From: Candidatus Krumholzibacteriia bacterium
GTDB lineage: Bacteria; Krumholzibacteriota; Krumholzibacteriia; LZORAL124-64-63
Assembly: GCA_023270185.1 (NCBI GenBank)
Contig: JAGLCY010000066.1
Span: 1-51,774, forward strand
Length of the DNA stretch: 51,774 bases
Direction: 5' to 3'
In this document: positions 8,688 through 17,662 of the stretch, piece by piece
Numbering within the stretch: position 1 is the stretch's first letter
Layout of the letters: the number at the start of each line of letters is the position of its first letter
Translations under genes and position numbers: made by a program
The notes under the pieces: model-generated
What the model saw: only the letters and a program-made list of their open reading frames with translations
What the model was told of the DNA's origin: nothing
Databases searched by the model: none

Positions 8688-9296
8688 ATGAAGAATCCCA
8701 TGAATCTCACAGTACTTGAATCCCTGTTGACCTGGCGCGTCGTCCTGGTGTTTGTTTTCAGCGCTGTCCTGGCGGTGGTCTCCGGTTGCGGGGATTCCGG
8801 GGAGCCCTCACAGGCTGCCGCTCCCGGCGCCAGGACGGGACGAGTCCCGGAACGGCAGTTCTTCGACTACCGGCTGATCGAGTCCGAGGCGGGAATCCGG
8901 CAATGGGCCCTTCAAAGTGAAAAGATGCTGAAGTTTTCCGGGGAGAAGGATGTCCATCTGGTCACGCTCCACATGGATTTTTTCAAGGAAGGCGGTCATT
9001 TTTCGGTTTTAACCGCCGACAGCGGTCGGGCCAATCTCACCACCAAGGACATCCATACCTGGGGAAACGTCATCGTCGTGACGGACGATGGGCGTCGCCT
9101 GGAATGCGAAGAACTCTTCTTCAACAACGAGACCGAGCTGATCCACAATGATGTTTTCAACCGTTTCACCCGGGACGGTGACGTCCTGACTGGAATGGGA
9201 CTGGAGGCCACGCCGGATCTGGAGTACATTGAGATTAAGCAGAAAGTGGAGGCTGAAGTTGAAGATGAAGCAAACGCCGAAAGCGGGTCCCGGTGA
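8688..9296 (+). CDS. lptC: LPS export system protein LptC, predicted lipoprotein form
   Basis: Bridges the LptB2FG transporter to the periplasmic Lpt bridge during LPS export. 202 residues. The N-terminal hydrophobic segment ends in a lipobox (VSGC near residue 33), so it is probably lipid-anchored rather than a plain bitopic protein as in Escherichia coli. The body has the beta-jellyroll pattern of the family (FFKEGGHFSVLTADSGRA, ITTKDI-like and VVTDDGRRLECEELFF segments). The last 20 residues are Glu/Ala-rich. It overlaps lptB by 4 nt (GTGA). No LptA gene lies between lptC and lptB, the usual place for it. Confidence 0.85.
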   Translation: MKNPMNLTVLESLLTWRVVLVFVFSAVLAVVSGCGDSGEPSQAAAPGARTGRVPERQFFDYRLIESEAGIRQWALQSEKMLKFSGEKDVHLVTLHMDFFKEGGHFSVLTADSGRANLTTKDIHTWGNVIVVTDDGRRLECEELFFNNETELIHNDVFNRFTRDGDVLTGMGLEATPDLEYIEIKQKVEAEVEDEANAESGSR

Positions 9297-10033
9297 CCGC
9301 TAGTACAACCTCATCCGTTCTGAGAGCAACCGGGTTGCGCAAAGTCTATCGTGGCCGAACTGTTGTCGATGAAGTCGATCTCGAACTGGTCCAGGGAGAA
9401 ATCGTGGGCCTGCTCGGTCCCAACGGTGCCGGCAAGACCACATCGTTCTATATGATTGTTGGTTTCATCACTCCGGATGGCGGCAAGGTGCATATGGACA
9501 ACCGCGACCTTTCGCGTTTGCCCATGTACAAGCGAGCCCGCCTGGGCATCGGCTATCTTCCCCAGGAATCTTCGATATTCCGGCAGCTGACGGTCGAGGA
9601 CAATGTCATGGCCGTGTTGCAGAGCATAAAGATGAGTCGCAGCGATCGTTATCATCGCCGGGATGAACTCCTGGATATGTTGGGCGTCAGTCATATCCGC
9701 AAGAACAAGGGTTATGAACTGTCGGGTGGCGAACGGCGGCGGGTGGAGATCGCACGCGCGCTGGTGACCGAGCCCAAATTCATGCTCCTGGACGAGCCCT
9801 TCGCGGGTATCGATCCCATCGCCGTGGCGGATCTGCAGTCGGTGGTGAGCCAATTGCGGGAAGAGGGATTGGGTGTTCTCATCACGGACCACAATGTCCG
9901 TGAGACCCTACACATTACCGACCGGGCCTACATTCTGTTCGAAGGCAAGATAGAGTTGTCCGGCACATCGGAGGAGATCGTATCCTCCGAGAAGGCACGG
10001 AAAATTTACCTGGGTGAAAAATTCCGGATGTAA
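9293..10033 (+). CDS. lptB: LPS export ABC transporter ATP-binding protein LptB
   Basis: Cytoplasmic ATPase that powers extraction of LPS from the inner membrane together with LptF and LptG. 246 residues. Walker A GPNGAGKT is at 42-49, the signature reads LSGGERRRVEIARAL, Walker B is FMLLDEPFAGIDP, and the switch His lies in ITDHNVRETL. The GTG start overlaps the lptC stop. Its membrane partners are encoded at 21913-24401 on the opposite strand. It is followed after 64 nt by rpoN, an order well known from Proteobacteria. Confidence 0.97.
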   Translation: MTASTTSSVLRATGLRKVYRGRTVVDEVDLELVQGEIVGLLGPNGAGKTTSFYMIVGFITPDGGKVHMDNRDLSRLPMYKRARLGIGYLPQESSIFRQLTVEDNVMAVLQSIKMSRSDRYHRRDELLDMLGVSHIRKNKGYELSGGERRRVEIARALVTEPKFMLLDEPFAGIDPIAVADLQSVVSQLREEGLGVLITDHNVRETLHITDRAYILFEGKIELSGTSEEIVSSEKARKIYLGEKFRM

Positions 10034-10097
10034 CGGGTTTTCTGAGGTGGAGGAAGGATCCCCCGCCCTTGCAAGGTCAAAGGAAGGCATAAGAATA

Positions 10098-11525
10098 ATG
10101 GCTCCCAACATAGGTCTGCGTCAAACCATGCAGCTGCGTCAGCAGCTGGTAATGACCCAACGTCTCCAGCAGGCTCTGAAACTCCTGCAGGTTCCCACCC
10201 TGGAGCTTGAACAGATCCTTCGGCAGGAACTTCAGGGCAACCCCCTTCTTGAGGAGATCGAGCCTGAAGAGGAACTGGAAGAGGAGATCCTCCGCGAAAA
10301 TGAAATCGCCGCTGATGACGAGAAGGTCCGGGAAAAGGAACAGGACCCCCAGGACGAAGACCGCGATTGGGGTGACAGTTGGGACGAAGGTTTTCGGAGC
10401 CTCGCCACCGAGCGGGGTTACGACGAGGAAGACGAACTGGAGCGTCCCCAGAAATACGTCCCCTCGGGCCAGGAAGATCTCGGTGAACAGTTGCAATTGG
10501 CGGTTCCCGAGGGTATCGAGCGGATGATCGGCGAGTACATCATCGGTTGCCTGAACGAGGATGGGCTGCTGGATTGCCCCCTGTCTGAAATCGCTTCCTA
10601 TTACGAAGTCAGCCAAGAAGAAGTGGAGACGATTCTGAAGGTCGTCCAGGGTTTCGACCCTGCCGGTGTCGCGGCGCGCGACCTGCAGGAATGTCTCCTG
10701 CTTCAGTTGGCCGCGCGCGGGCAGGAGGATTCACACGAAGCCCACATCATCATCAACCATTTCGACTCTCTCAAGAACCGGAAGTTCAGCGACATCGCCC
10801 GGGAGATGAAGATTACCCCGAGGGAGGTCCAGGCGATCGCCCAGCGCATCGGGGAACTGGATCCCCGTCCCGGTCTGTCGGCCAACACCGAAGGCGCTCG
10901 GGCCATCGTTCCCGATCTGGAAGTGGTCAAGGTGGACGAGGGTGGAGATGAATACGCCGTCTATCTCAACGACTCGAACCTGCCCCGGCTGCGGGTCAGT
11001 AAAGCCTACGAGGATACGAGCAAAGGCAACGAAGACGCGGTGAAATTCATCGACGAGAAGAAGCGACATGCCGAATGGGTCATCAAAACCATCGAGCAAC
11101 GACGGCGGACCATGATCAGGGTCATGGAGGCCATCGTTGCAGAGCAGAAGGATTTCTTCGAGAAGGGAGCCATCGCTCTGCGACCCCTGACACTGCAACA
11201 GGTGGCCTCGACCATCGGCATGCACGAGTCGACAGTGTCCAGGGTCACGCGACAGAAGTATGTGCAGACTCCGCGCGGGGTTTTTTCCCTCAAATACTTT
11301 TTCAGTGCGGGACTCGATTCGAACGACGGGACCGAAGTGGCGGCCAAGGCGGTCAAGGTCATGATCCAGGAGATCATTGCCAACGAAAACACGTCCAGAC
11401 CGCTTTCGGACAAGAAAATTGTGGATATGTTGCATGAGAAGGGACTTAAGATCGCCCGGAGAACCGTGGCCAAATACAGGGAGCAGATGGGAATTCTCAG
11501 CGCCAGGATGCGTAAACAATTCTGA
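10098..11525 (+). CDS. rpoN: RNA polymerase sigma-54 factor
   Basis: Alternative sigma factor that recognises -24/-12 promoters and needs an AAA+ activator. About 475 residues. Region I is Gln/Leu-rich (LRQQLVMTQRLQQALKLLQ in the first 40 residues), then an acidic region II, the core-binding domain, the HTH near residues 370-395 (ASTIGMHESTVSRVTR) and the RpoN box ARRTVAKYRE near 453-462. The ATG at 10098 gives the canonical Region I start; in-frame upstream starts would overlap lptB. No enhancer-binding activator is encoded in this window. Three good sigma-54 promoter matches are present, one upstream of its own operon. Confidence 0.97.
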   Translation: MAPNIGLRQTMQLRQQLVMTQRLQQALKLLQVPTLELEQILRQELQGNPLLEEIEPEEELEEEILRENEIAADDEKVREKEQDPQDEDRDWGDSWDEGFRSLATERGYDEEDELERPQKYVPSGQEDLGEQLQLAVPEGIERMIGEYIIGCLNEDGLLDCPLSEIASYYEVSQEEVETILKVVQGFDPAGVAARDLQECLLLQLAARGQEDSHEAHIIINHFDSLKNRKFSDIAREMKITPREVQAIAQRIGELDPRPGLSANTEGARAIVPDLEVVKVDEGGDEYAVYLNDSNLPRLRVSKAYEDTSKGNEDAVKFIDEKKRHAEWVIKTIEQRRRTMIRVMEAIVAEQKDFFEKGAIALRPLTLQQVASTIGMHESTVSRVTRQKYVQTPRGVFSLKYFFSAGLDSNDGTEVAAKAVKVMIQEIIANENTSRPLSDKKIVDMLHEKGLKIARRTVAKYREQMGILSARMRKQF

Positions 11526-11570
11526 TCGGCCCTGTAGCCCACCCCCAGAAACGATTTGAAGGAGGACGCC

Positions 11571-12101
11571 ATGCAGTTGGAAATCAATGCCAGGCATTTC
11601 ACCATGGGAGACGACCAGAAGGAATTGATCGAAGCCGCCGTGGATAAACTGGTCAAGTTCAGCCCCCGGCCGGTTCAATCCATCAAGATGACCATCAACC
11701 ACGAAGCCGGACGTTTCTCGGCCGATTCCGTCCTGCACCTGAAAAGTACCGAATTCCGGGCCAAAGGCGAGGGCATGGAGCCCGAATACGCGGTCAATGA
11801 AATGATGGAAAATCTTCGCAAGCAACTGGCAAAATTCAAGGGTAAGATCAGCGGAAAGCAAAAGGGTGAAGGGGGGGGGCTCGGACGGGCCATGTTCGAT
11901 GGATCCACTCTTCCCGATTCCGAAGACCGCGCACCCGAGGGTTTTGTCCTGCTGGACATGGATCCTTCGAGCGCCCGGGAAAAATTCCAGGCCGGGGAAC
12001 TGCCGTTCCTGGTTTTCCGGAATGTGGACAATGACAAGTTGGGTGTGATCTACCGTCGGGACAACGGTGAACTGGGACACATGGAGTCCGAAAACCACTG
12101 A
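11571..12101 (+). CDS. hpf: Ribosome hibernation promoting factor, long form
   Basis: Binds the 30S decoding region and, in the long form, dimerises ribosomes into 100S particles during quiescence. About 176 residues: an N-terminal sigma-54-modulation/YfiA-like domain (1-100), a Gly/Lys linker, and a C-terminal dimerisation domain with AREKFQAGELPFLVFRN. The ATG at 11571 follows GGAGGA by 4 nt; an in-frame TTG at 11556 is less likely. The rpoN-hpf order is widely conserved. Confidence 0.93.
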   Translation: MQLEINARHFTMGDDQKELIEAAVDKLVKFSPRPVQSIKMTINHEAGRFSADSVLHLKSTEFRAKGEGMEPEYAVNEMMENLRKQLAKFKGKISGKQKGEGGGLGRAMFDGSTLPDSEDRAPEGFVLLDMDPSSAREKFQAGELPFLVFRNVDNDKLGVIYRRDNGELGHMESENH

Positions 12102-12133
12102 GCGGCCCGGTAGCTCGATATCAGGGGAATCAG

Positions 12134-13102
12134 ATGAACAGGGTCACGATCCAGGATCTCTACGAGCAACTCAAGGAACCGCTTCTGCTCGACGTGCTTT
12201 CAGACCTTCCGGACGAACCCATCCTGGTCCGCGCTCCCGATGTTCATCGTCCGGGCATGGCTCTAATGGGTTTCGCGGAAAATTTTCTGCCCCGCAGAAT
12301 CCAGGTTTTCGGTGAGTCGGAAACGGCGTTCCTGTCCACTCTGGGAGGGCAGGAACAGAGGGCTGCCGTGGAAAGGGTCCTGAACCTTGACCCCCCCGTG
12401 ATTTTCGTGGCCATGGACCAGGCGGTGCCGCGTCCCATCATGGATCTGATCCGGGAGCGTAAATTCCCCCTGATTCGTTCCGCCCTGACCGCGGTGGAAT
12501 TCATTTCAGAACTTTCCCACCATTTGGAAAAGGTATTCTCTCCGCGGACGGAGGTTCACGGCACTTTGGTGGATGTCTACGGTGTGGGTCTTCTGTTCAC
12601 CGGCCGCAGCGGAATCGGCAAGAGTGAATGTGCCCTGGATCTCATCGAGAGGGGGCACCGCCTGGTTGCCGACGACATCGTCGAGATCACCCGCACCCCC
12701 GAAGACGTTCTGATAGGCAGGTACCGGGAAGTCCTGCGGCACCACCTGGAAATCCGTGGTGTCGGCGTCATCGACGTGCAGTCCATCTTCGGTATCAGGG
12801 CCATTCGCATGCAGAAGCGCGTCGAGGTGGAGGTGCAGCTGCAGGAGTGGGATGATTCTGTCGATTACGAACGTATTGGCATGGAGAACCGCTTCACTGA
12901 AATTCTCGGCGTGAATATTCCGCAGGTGGCTGTTCCCTTGTATCCGGGCAAGAACATCACGGTGATCAGCGAGGTCATCGCCCTCAATTTCATGCTGAAG
13001 GTCTATGGTTACGATGCCGCTCAGGTTCTCAACGACCGCATTCTGGAAAATATGCGCTCGAACAAGCGGTTGCGCGATTACCTGGATCAGGATCGGGAAT
13101 GA
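12134..13102 (+). CDS. hprK: HPr kinase/phosphorylase
   Basis: Phosphorylates and dephosphorylates the regulatory serine of HPr. 322 residues. The N-terminal domain covers about 1-130. The catalytic P-loop GRSGIGKSE begins near residue 157 and is followed by the family-typical LIERGHRLVADD. The HPr-binding and signature region follows (EIRGVGVIDVQSIFG). It ends with the AQVLNDRILENMR helix. Its likely substrate, an HPr with Ser46, is encoded at 15626 in the same gene run. Confidence 0.96.
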   Translation: MNRVTIQDLYEQLKEPLLLDVLSDLPDEPILVRAPDVHRPGMALMGFAENFLPRRIQVFGESETAFLSTLGGQEQRAAVERVLNLDPPVIFVAMDQAVPRPIMDLIRERKFPLIRSALTAVEFISELSHHLEKVFSPRTEVHGTLVDVYGVGLLFTGRSGIGKSECALDLIERGHRLVADDIVEITRTPEDVLIGRYREVLRHHLEIRGVGVIDVQSIFGIRAIRMQKRVEVEVQLQEWDDSVDYERIGMENRFTEILGVNIPQVAVPLYPGKNITVISEVIALNFMLKVYGYDAAQVLNDRILENMRSNKRLRDYLDQDRE

Positions 13103-13123
13103 CAGGAAAGGGACGGTAGCCTG

Positions 13124-13537
13124 ATGATAAAGGCTCTGGTGATCACCCATGGGGGAATCGGCCAGGAACTCGTTCGGGTCACCGAAATGATCCTCGGACC
13201 TGTCCCGGGCTTGACCGCCATGTCCAACAGTGGCAAGTCGGCCATTGATATCACCGCGCGGATCAAGGAGTGGCAGGCCGAAATTCCGGATGACGGCGGT
13301 GACGATTTCTCCGCAAGTGACCGGAAACTTATCCTGCTTGACGACTACGGGGGCAGCTGCGCGACAAGCGCACAGTTGGCCTGTGGTCAGGATCCCGATA
13401 CCGCCATCATCAGCGGGGTCAATCTGGCGATGCTGTTGGGGTTCGTGACCTGGCGGGATTCCGGTGATTTCGAGGAACTGGTGGCCAAGGTGGTCCAAAA
13501 GGGTCGTGAAGCCATTCTCCTGGTTGGGGGACGTTGA
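13124..13537 (+). CDS. PTS mannose-family IIA component
   Basis: Accepts phosphate from HPr on His9 (VITHGGIG) and passes it to IIB. 137 residues, the size of a free-standing ManX-type IIA domain. The conserved DDYGGSCATSA segment and GVNLAMLL match the family. It follows hprK by 21 nt and its stop shares one base with the IIB start. Sugar specificity cannot be inferred. Confidence 0.9.
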   Translation: MIKALVITHGGIGQELVRVTEMILGPVPGLTAMSNSGKSAIDITARIKEWQAEIPDDGGDDFSASDRKLILLDDYGGSCATSAQLACGQDPDTAIISGVNLAMLLGFVTWRDSGDFEELVAKVVQKGREAILLVGGR

Positions 13538-14034
13538 TGCCGGTGATTCTGGCTCGCATCGATGACCGCCTCATCCATGGCCAGGTGACCGTCGGATGGA
13601 GTGAACGGTTGCGCCCCGACCGGATCCTGCTGGCCAACAACGCCATCGCGGCCGATCCCTGGCAGACGAGGGTCTATTCCAGCACAGTGCCTCCGGACAT
13701 CGATGTCTCCATTCTTCCGGTTTCCAAAGCCGCCGCTAGTCTAGGGGAGCCGGAACACCAGGATGAGCGGGTGCTGTTGTTGACGGGGTCCGCCGAGGAG
13801 ATGGCCGAATTGGTAAGGATCGGTGTTCCGATCACAGAGGTCAACGTGGGCGGGTTGCACTTCGGACCCGGTAAACGGGAAATGCTCCCTTTTGTCTACG
13901 TGGACCGTCAGGATCTGAAAGCTTTCACTCGCCTGCTTGAAATGGGCATGACTCTGTCGGCACAGCAGGTTCCCGGCGGCCGGGAGTATTTGCTTGACGA
14001 GGAACAAATCCGGGAGATGGGGGAGAAGTTCTGA
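13537..14034 (+). CDS. PTS mannose-family IIB component
   Basis: Phosphotransfer protein that carries phosphate from IIA to the incoming sugar. 165 residues. The active-site loop ARIDDRLIHGQV places the phosphorylated His at residue 14. The TGATG overlap with the IIA stop favours ATG 13537 over the adjacent in-frame TTG at 13534. All conserved residues around the His are intact, so it should be catalytically competent. Confidence 0.92.
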   Translation: MPVILARIDDRLIHGQVTVGWSERLRPDRILLANNAIAADPWQTRVYSSTVPPDIDVSILPVSKAAASLGEPEHQDERVLLLTGSAEEMAELVRIGVPITEVNVGGLHFGPGKREMLPFVYVDRQDLKAFTRLLEMGMTLSAQQVPGGREYLLDEEQIREMGEKF

Positions 14035-14786
14035 TGGCCCTTTGGGTACCGGTGGCCCTGGTGTCCGATCCCACCTTGTCTTCCCTGCTCGTCCTGGGGT
14101 TGCTGGCCGGGATACTGGCCCTCGACGATACCGCCCTGGCCCAGACCTGGTTCGGCCAACCTTTGCCCGCGGCGGTTCTGACGGGGTACTTATGCGGTGA
14201 TCCTTTGACGGGATTGGCCGTGGGGCTTCCCCTGCAACTCGTTCTGGCCGGCAATCTTCCCATAGGCCAGACGTTTACCGGCGATTCCACCAGCGCGACC
14301 ATCGCAGCCGTGGCGGGAGCGATCCTCGGCGGCAGGCATTTGCCGCCGGTGCTGGTCGGCAATTCGGAAGGAACCTGGCAACTGCTCGGTTGGGTCATCC
14401 TGGGGGCGGGCCTGCTGAGCCTGCTGGGTCATCTTCTTATCCAGGGTGAACGCCGGGCCAACGGTATCTGGATGCTGGAAGGACTTCGCAGCCTGCGCGA
14501 CGGCAGATTGGGAAGAATAGAGAGGCTGCATATTCGTTGTCTGCTGACCACATTTTTGCGTGGTTTCAGTTCCGGAATCCTTTTTATTCTTCTCATGATC
14601 AGGGTGTGGATGCCTCTTTTCCCCCATCTTCCCCCAACTCTTCAGACCGCGCTCGGGACGTTGCCGCTGCTGCTGCCCGGTCTTGGCGTCGGCACGATGA
14701 TCGAACGATACGGATTGAAATCCAGCTGGCCATGGGTGGCCGCGGGTATGATCTGTACTTTCCTGGTGGCTCATTATGTGGTCTGA
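14034..14786 (+). CDS. PTS mannose-family IIC membrane component
   Basis: Integral membrane subunit that forms the sugar channel together with IID. 250 residues with about seven hydrophobic segments (for example near 15-35, 60-80, 85-105, 115-137 and 180-200). The segment PLQLVLAGNLPIGQTF resembles the conserved IIC loop. It overlaps the IIB stop (TGATG). Sequence identity to characterised transporters looks modest, so a reduced or purely regulatory role cannot be excluded. Confidence 0.82.
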   Translation: MALWVPVALVSDPTLSSLLVLGLLAGILALDDTALAQTWFGQPLPAAVLTGYLCGDPLTGLAVGLPLQLVLAGNLPIGQTFTGDSTSATIAAVAGAILGGRHLPPVLVGNSEGTWQLLGWVILGAGLLSLLGHLLIQGERRANGIWMLEGLRSLRDGRLGRIERLHIRCLLTTFLRGFSSGILFILLMIRVWMPLFPHLPPTLQTALGTLPLLLPGLGVGTMIERYGLKSSWPWVAAGMICTFLVAHYVV

Positions 14787-14807
14787 TTTTTCACGTGAGG
14801 AGATGCC

Positions 14808-15563
14808 GTGAAAACAATGACCCGCGGGTTGCAGTGGTCCCTTTTCCTGCGCTCGCTGACCATGCAGGGGTCCTGGAATCATCAGCGGATGCAGAACCTG
14901 GGTCTTTTGTGGACTGTCCTTTCCTGGCTGCGTCGGACCCGGCGCGATGTGAACCGGGACCGGATTATCTGTCGGCGGTACTACGGCTTTTTCAACACCA
15001 ATCCCTATCTTGCCAATTTCCTCTTCGGTGGACTGATTCGGCTGGAAAACGACCAGGAGGCCGGGTTGGAGGTCCCGCCGGGAGTGATCGGCACCTTTCG
15101 GGATTCGGTGGGGAGGGCTCTGGCCTCACTGGGTGATCAGTTGTTCTGGCTTGGTTTGCGTCCGACCCTGATCATGGCAATCTGTCTTTTCGGACTAATG
15201 GGTCAAATCTTCACGGTGCTGGTGGTTATCGGCATCTTCACCGTGGGCCAACTTCTCCTGCGCTGGGTGGCCCTGCGCAAGGGGTACGACCTGGGGATGG
15301 ACATCGTCGACCTGCTGTTTGACCCGAGGTGGCACACGTGGATAGGCAGGATGAAGCGTGCCGGCATGGTTCTGACGGGAATGGTGGCTGGATTGTATCT
15401 CGCCCAGGTCGCGGAATTCGGGGTGACTTCGGATCGGAACCTGCTGTGGATCGGAACGGTATTGGGCATGGGCCTGCCCCTGATTCTGCGCAAGCGTCTG
15501 CCGGGGGAACTCCTGATCGTGGCGGCCCTTTTCCTGGCTCTGGTACTGACTTTTGCCATTTGA
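14808..15563 (+). CDS. PTS mannose-family IID membrane component
   Basis: Partner of IIC in the sugar permease. 251 residues. The N-terminal part shows the family hallmarks FLRSLTMQGSWNHQRMQNLG and RRYYGFFNTNPYLANF. C-terminal hydrophobic segments lie near 130-150 and 180-250. GTG at 14808 follows a GAGGAG box by 5 nt; ATG 14817 is an alternative. With IIA, IIB, IIC, HPr and EI it completes a full phosphotransfer chain in one run. Confidence 0.86.
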   Translation: MKTMTRGLQWSLFLRSLTMQGSWNHQRMQNLGLLWTVLSWLRRTRRDVNRDRIICRRYYGFFNTNPYLANFLFGGLIRLENDQEAGLEVPPGVIGTFRDSVGRALASLGDQLFWLGLRPTLIMAICLFGLMGQIFTVLVVIGIFTVGQLLLRWVALRKGYDLGMDIVDLLFDPRWHTWIGRMKRAGMVLTGMVAGLYLAQVAEFGVTSDRNLLWIGTVLGMGLPLILRKRLPGELLIVAALFLALVLTFAI

Positions 15564-15625
15564 CCGCTTGGGAGTTAAATTATGGTCCTGACAATCTTTT
15601 TCGATAATTCCAAGGGATTCCACCA

Positions 15626-15904
15626 TTGAAGACTGTGACCGCGACCGTATCCGATCCGGTAGGTTTCCATCTACGTGCCGCCGGTCGGATCGTCAAACTG
15701 ACCAAATGCTTCGAATCCGAAGTCACCATCCGGTACAACGGACGAGTCGCCAACGCCAAGAGTATCATGGGGTTGGCGAGTCTTGCCGCTGAATTCGGCA
15801 CCGACGTGCTCATCGAGGTCGAGGGTGTCGATGAAGAGGCGGCCATCAAGCAACTCGTGCAGTTGATCGAGATCGATCTGGCGATAGCCGAGGATCCCGT
15901 ATAG
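15626..15904 (+). CDS. ptsH: Phosphocarrier protein HPr
   Basis: Relays phosphate from enzyme I to IIA and is the regulatory target of HprK. 92 residues. His15 and Arg17 of the active site and Ser46 (AKSIMGL) fall exactly at canonical positions. The active-site motif reads GFHLRAA instead of the usual GLHARPA, so Ala16 and Pro18 are replaced. The start is a TTG at 15626 with an AAGGGA box; no ATG lies at a sensible distance. It is separated from ptsI by 3 nt. Confidence 0.93.
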   Translation: MKTVTATVSDPVGFHLRAAGRIVKLTKCFESEVTIRYNGRVANAKSIMGLASLAAEFGTDVLIEVEGVDEEAAIKQLVQLIEIDLAIAEDPV

Positions 15905-15907
15905 ATC

Positions 15908-17662
15908 ATGAATTCCTTCCCGGGCATCGCCGCTTCCCCAGGCTACGCCGCCGGTCCCGTGCATGCCATCCGGCAAAGGGCCATCGTGCCGGTACGCCGG
16001 TCTTTGGCTCCGGACGAAGTCCCCGCCGAGATCCAACGATTCGGTCAGGCGGTCGACAAGGCCCGGTCCGGATTGCAGGAACTGGTTGATCGCCTGTCCA
16101 GCGAGCTTGGACCGGAAGGCGGCGAGATCCTGGCCAGCCAACTGTTGATTCTGGAAGACGAGATGGTTTGGGACGCCACTCTGGCCGTCATTCGCGACGA
16201 GAAAGTCAATTCCGAAGCGGCTTTCTCCCGTTCCGTGGGTGACATCGCCGCCCGTTTCCTGGAAATCGAGGATGAGACTTTCCGGGAAAGGGTCAATGAC
16301 CTCAGGGATGTGGAACAGCGCGTTCTTCGGTGCTTCAACGACGCCGATCCCCAGCACCTGATTTTGCCCCTGGTTCCGTCCATCATTTCCGCCCGCAACC
16401 TGACTCCCAGCGATACGGCTGTCCTGGGACGCAACAACGTGCTGGGTTTCGCGATGGACGAGGGAGGGAACACCAGCCATGTGGCCATTCTCGCCAGGTC
16501 GATCGGGGTGCCCGCGGTGGTCGGGCTCAAGGGGCGTGCCGTGGCCCTGGAGCCGGGTCGGCAGGTGGCGGTCGATGGTACGGACGGCCTGTTGGTGACC
16601 GACCCGGACGAGGAGACCCTGGAAAAATTCCGGATGCTGACCTGTCAGCAGGTCGAGGTCAGCCGGAAACTGGAACATTTGAAGGATCTGGAAGCGGTCA
16701 CGCCCGATGGGCATCGTGTCCACATGATGGCCAACATCGAACTGCCGGTCGAAGTCGAAGAGGCCCTGGCCCGTGGCGCCGAGGGCATCGGGTTGCTGCG
16801 CACCGAGTACCTGTTCTTTCAGCATCGCACCATTCCCACCGAGGATGACCAGGTAAAAGTCTATTCGGAAATCGTGCGCCGCATGGATGGCCGGCCCGTG
16901 ATTTTTCGCACGCTGGACGTGGGTGGCGACAAGGTATCGGACTACCTGGGCGCAAAACGCGAGTACAATCCTTTCCTCGGCTGGCGCGGCATCAGGTTTT
17001 CCCTGGCGAACCGTCTGCTGTTCAAAACCCAGATCAAGGCCATTCATCGGGCTGCGATCTCGGGTCGGGTCAAGGTGATGTTTCCCATGATCACCGGAGT
17101 GTCGGAGCTGCGCGAGGCCCGCCAGGTAGTGGCCGAGGCGATCACCGAGTTGGTTGCCGAGGGCGTGGACCACGATCCGGATCTGCCGCTGGGCATCATG
17201 ATCGAAACTCCTTCCGCCGTCCTGGCTGCCGACACCCTGGCCGCCGAATGCGATTTCTTCAGCATCGGGACAAACGATCTCATTCAGTACACCCTGGCCA
17301 TGGACCGTGGGAACAGTCGGGTCAGCTATCTGTACCGGCCGCTCCATCCGGCTATCCTGCGCAGCATCCGCATGACTGTGGAAGCCGCACATCGGGCGGG
17401 AATCCCGGTGGGCCTCTGTGGCGAGATGGGTTCGGAAACCCGTCTGGCCGAGTTGCTGCTGGGACTCGGGCTCGACGAGATCAGCCTCCACGGAGCCACC
17501 CTGCCCAAAATCAAGCAGGTCATCAGGTGGACGTCATATGAGGAAGCCCGGCGGATGGCGGATCACCTGATGTCCCTGGCCACTCCCGATGAGGCGGACC
17601 GCTGGCTGGCGGAATACATCGCCGACCGGAAGCGGCAGAGGGAAAACGGAGGAAATCAGTGA
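15908..17662 (+). CDS. ptsI: PTS enzyme I (phosphoenolpyruvate-protein phosphotransferase)
   Basis: Transfers phosphate from phosphoenolpyruvate to HPr. 584 residues, close to the usual 570-575. The phosphorylated His is near residue 191 in [13 protein letters not shown]. The PEP-binding barrel contains [39 protein letters not shown] and the C-terminal active-site Cys in [10 protein letters not shown]. No GAF domain is fused, so it is a sugar-type EI rather than EI-Ntr. Its stop overlaps the next gene. Confidence 0.97.
   Translation: MNSFPGIAASPGYAAGPVHAIRQRAIVPVRRSLAPDEVPAEIQRFGQAVDKARSGLQELVDRLSSELGPEGGEILASQLLILEDEMVWDATLAVIRDEKVNSEAAFSRSVGDIAARFLEIEDETFRERVNDLRDVEQRVLRCFNDADPQHLILPLVPSIISARNLTPSDTAVLGRNNVLGFAMDEGGNTSHVAILARSIGVPAVVGLKGRAVALEPGRQVAVDGTDGLLVTDPDEETLEKFRMLTCQQVEVSRKLEHLKDLEAVTPDGHRVHMMANIELPVEVEEALARGAEGIGLLRTEYLFFQHRTIPTEDDQVKVYSEIVRRMDGRPVIFRTLDVGGDKVSDYLGAKREYNPFLGWRGIRFSLANRLLFKTQIKAIHRAAISGRVKVMFPMITGVSELREARQVVAEAITELVAEGVDHDPDLPLGIMIETPSAVLAADTLAAECDFFSIGTNDLIQYTLAMDRGNSRVSYLYRPLHPAILRSIRMTVEAAHRAGIPVGLCGEMGSETRLAELLLGLGLDEISLHGATLPKIKQVIRWTSYEEARRMADHLMSLATPDEADRWLAEYIADRKRQRENGGNQ

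Noticed and set aside
8688-9296. An LptA domain fused into LptC
   Set aside because: At 202 residues the protein only has room for one jellyroll plus signal and tail, so no fused LptA is supported.
10731-12098. 455-codon minus-strand frame across rpoN and hpf
   Set aside because: Antisense to two intact genes; composition is that of a complementary strand.
15671-17491. 606-codon open frame on the minus strand across ptsH and ptsI
   Set aside because: It is the antisense shadow of two intact, well-recognised genes in GC-rich DNA; the translation shows no domain.
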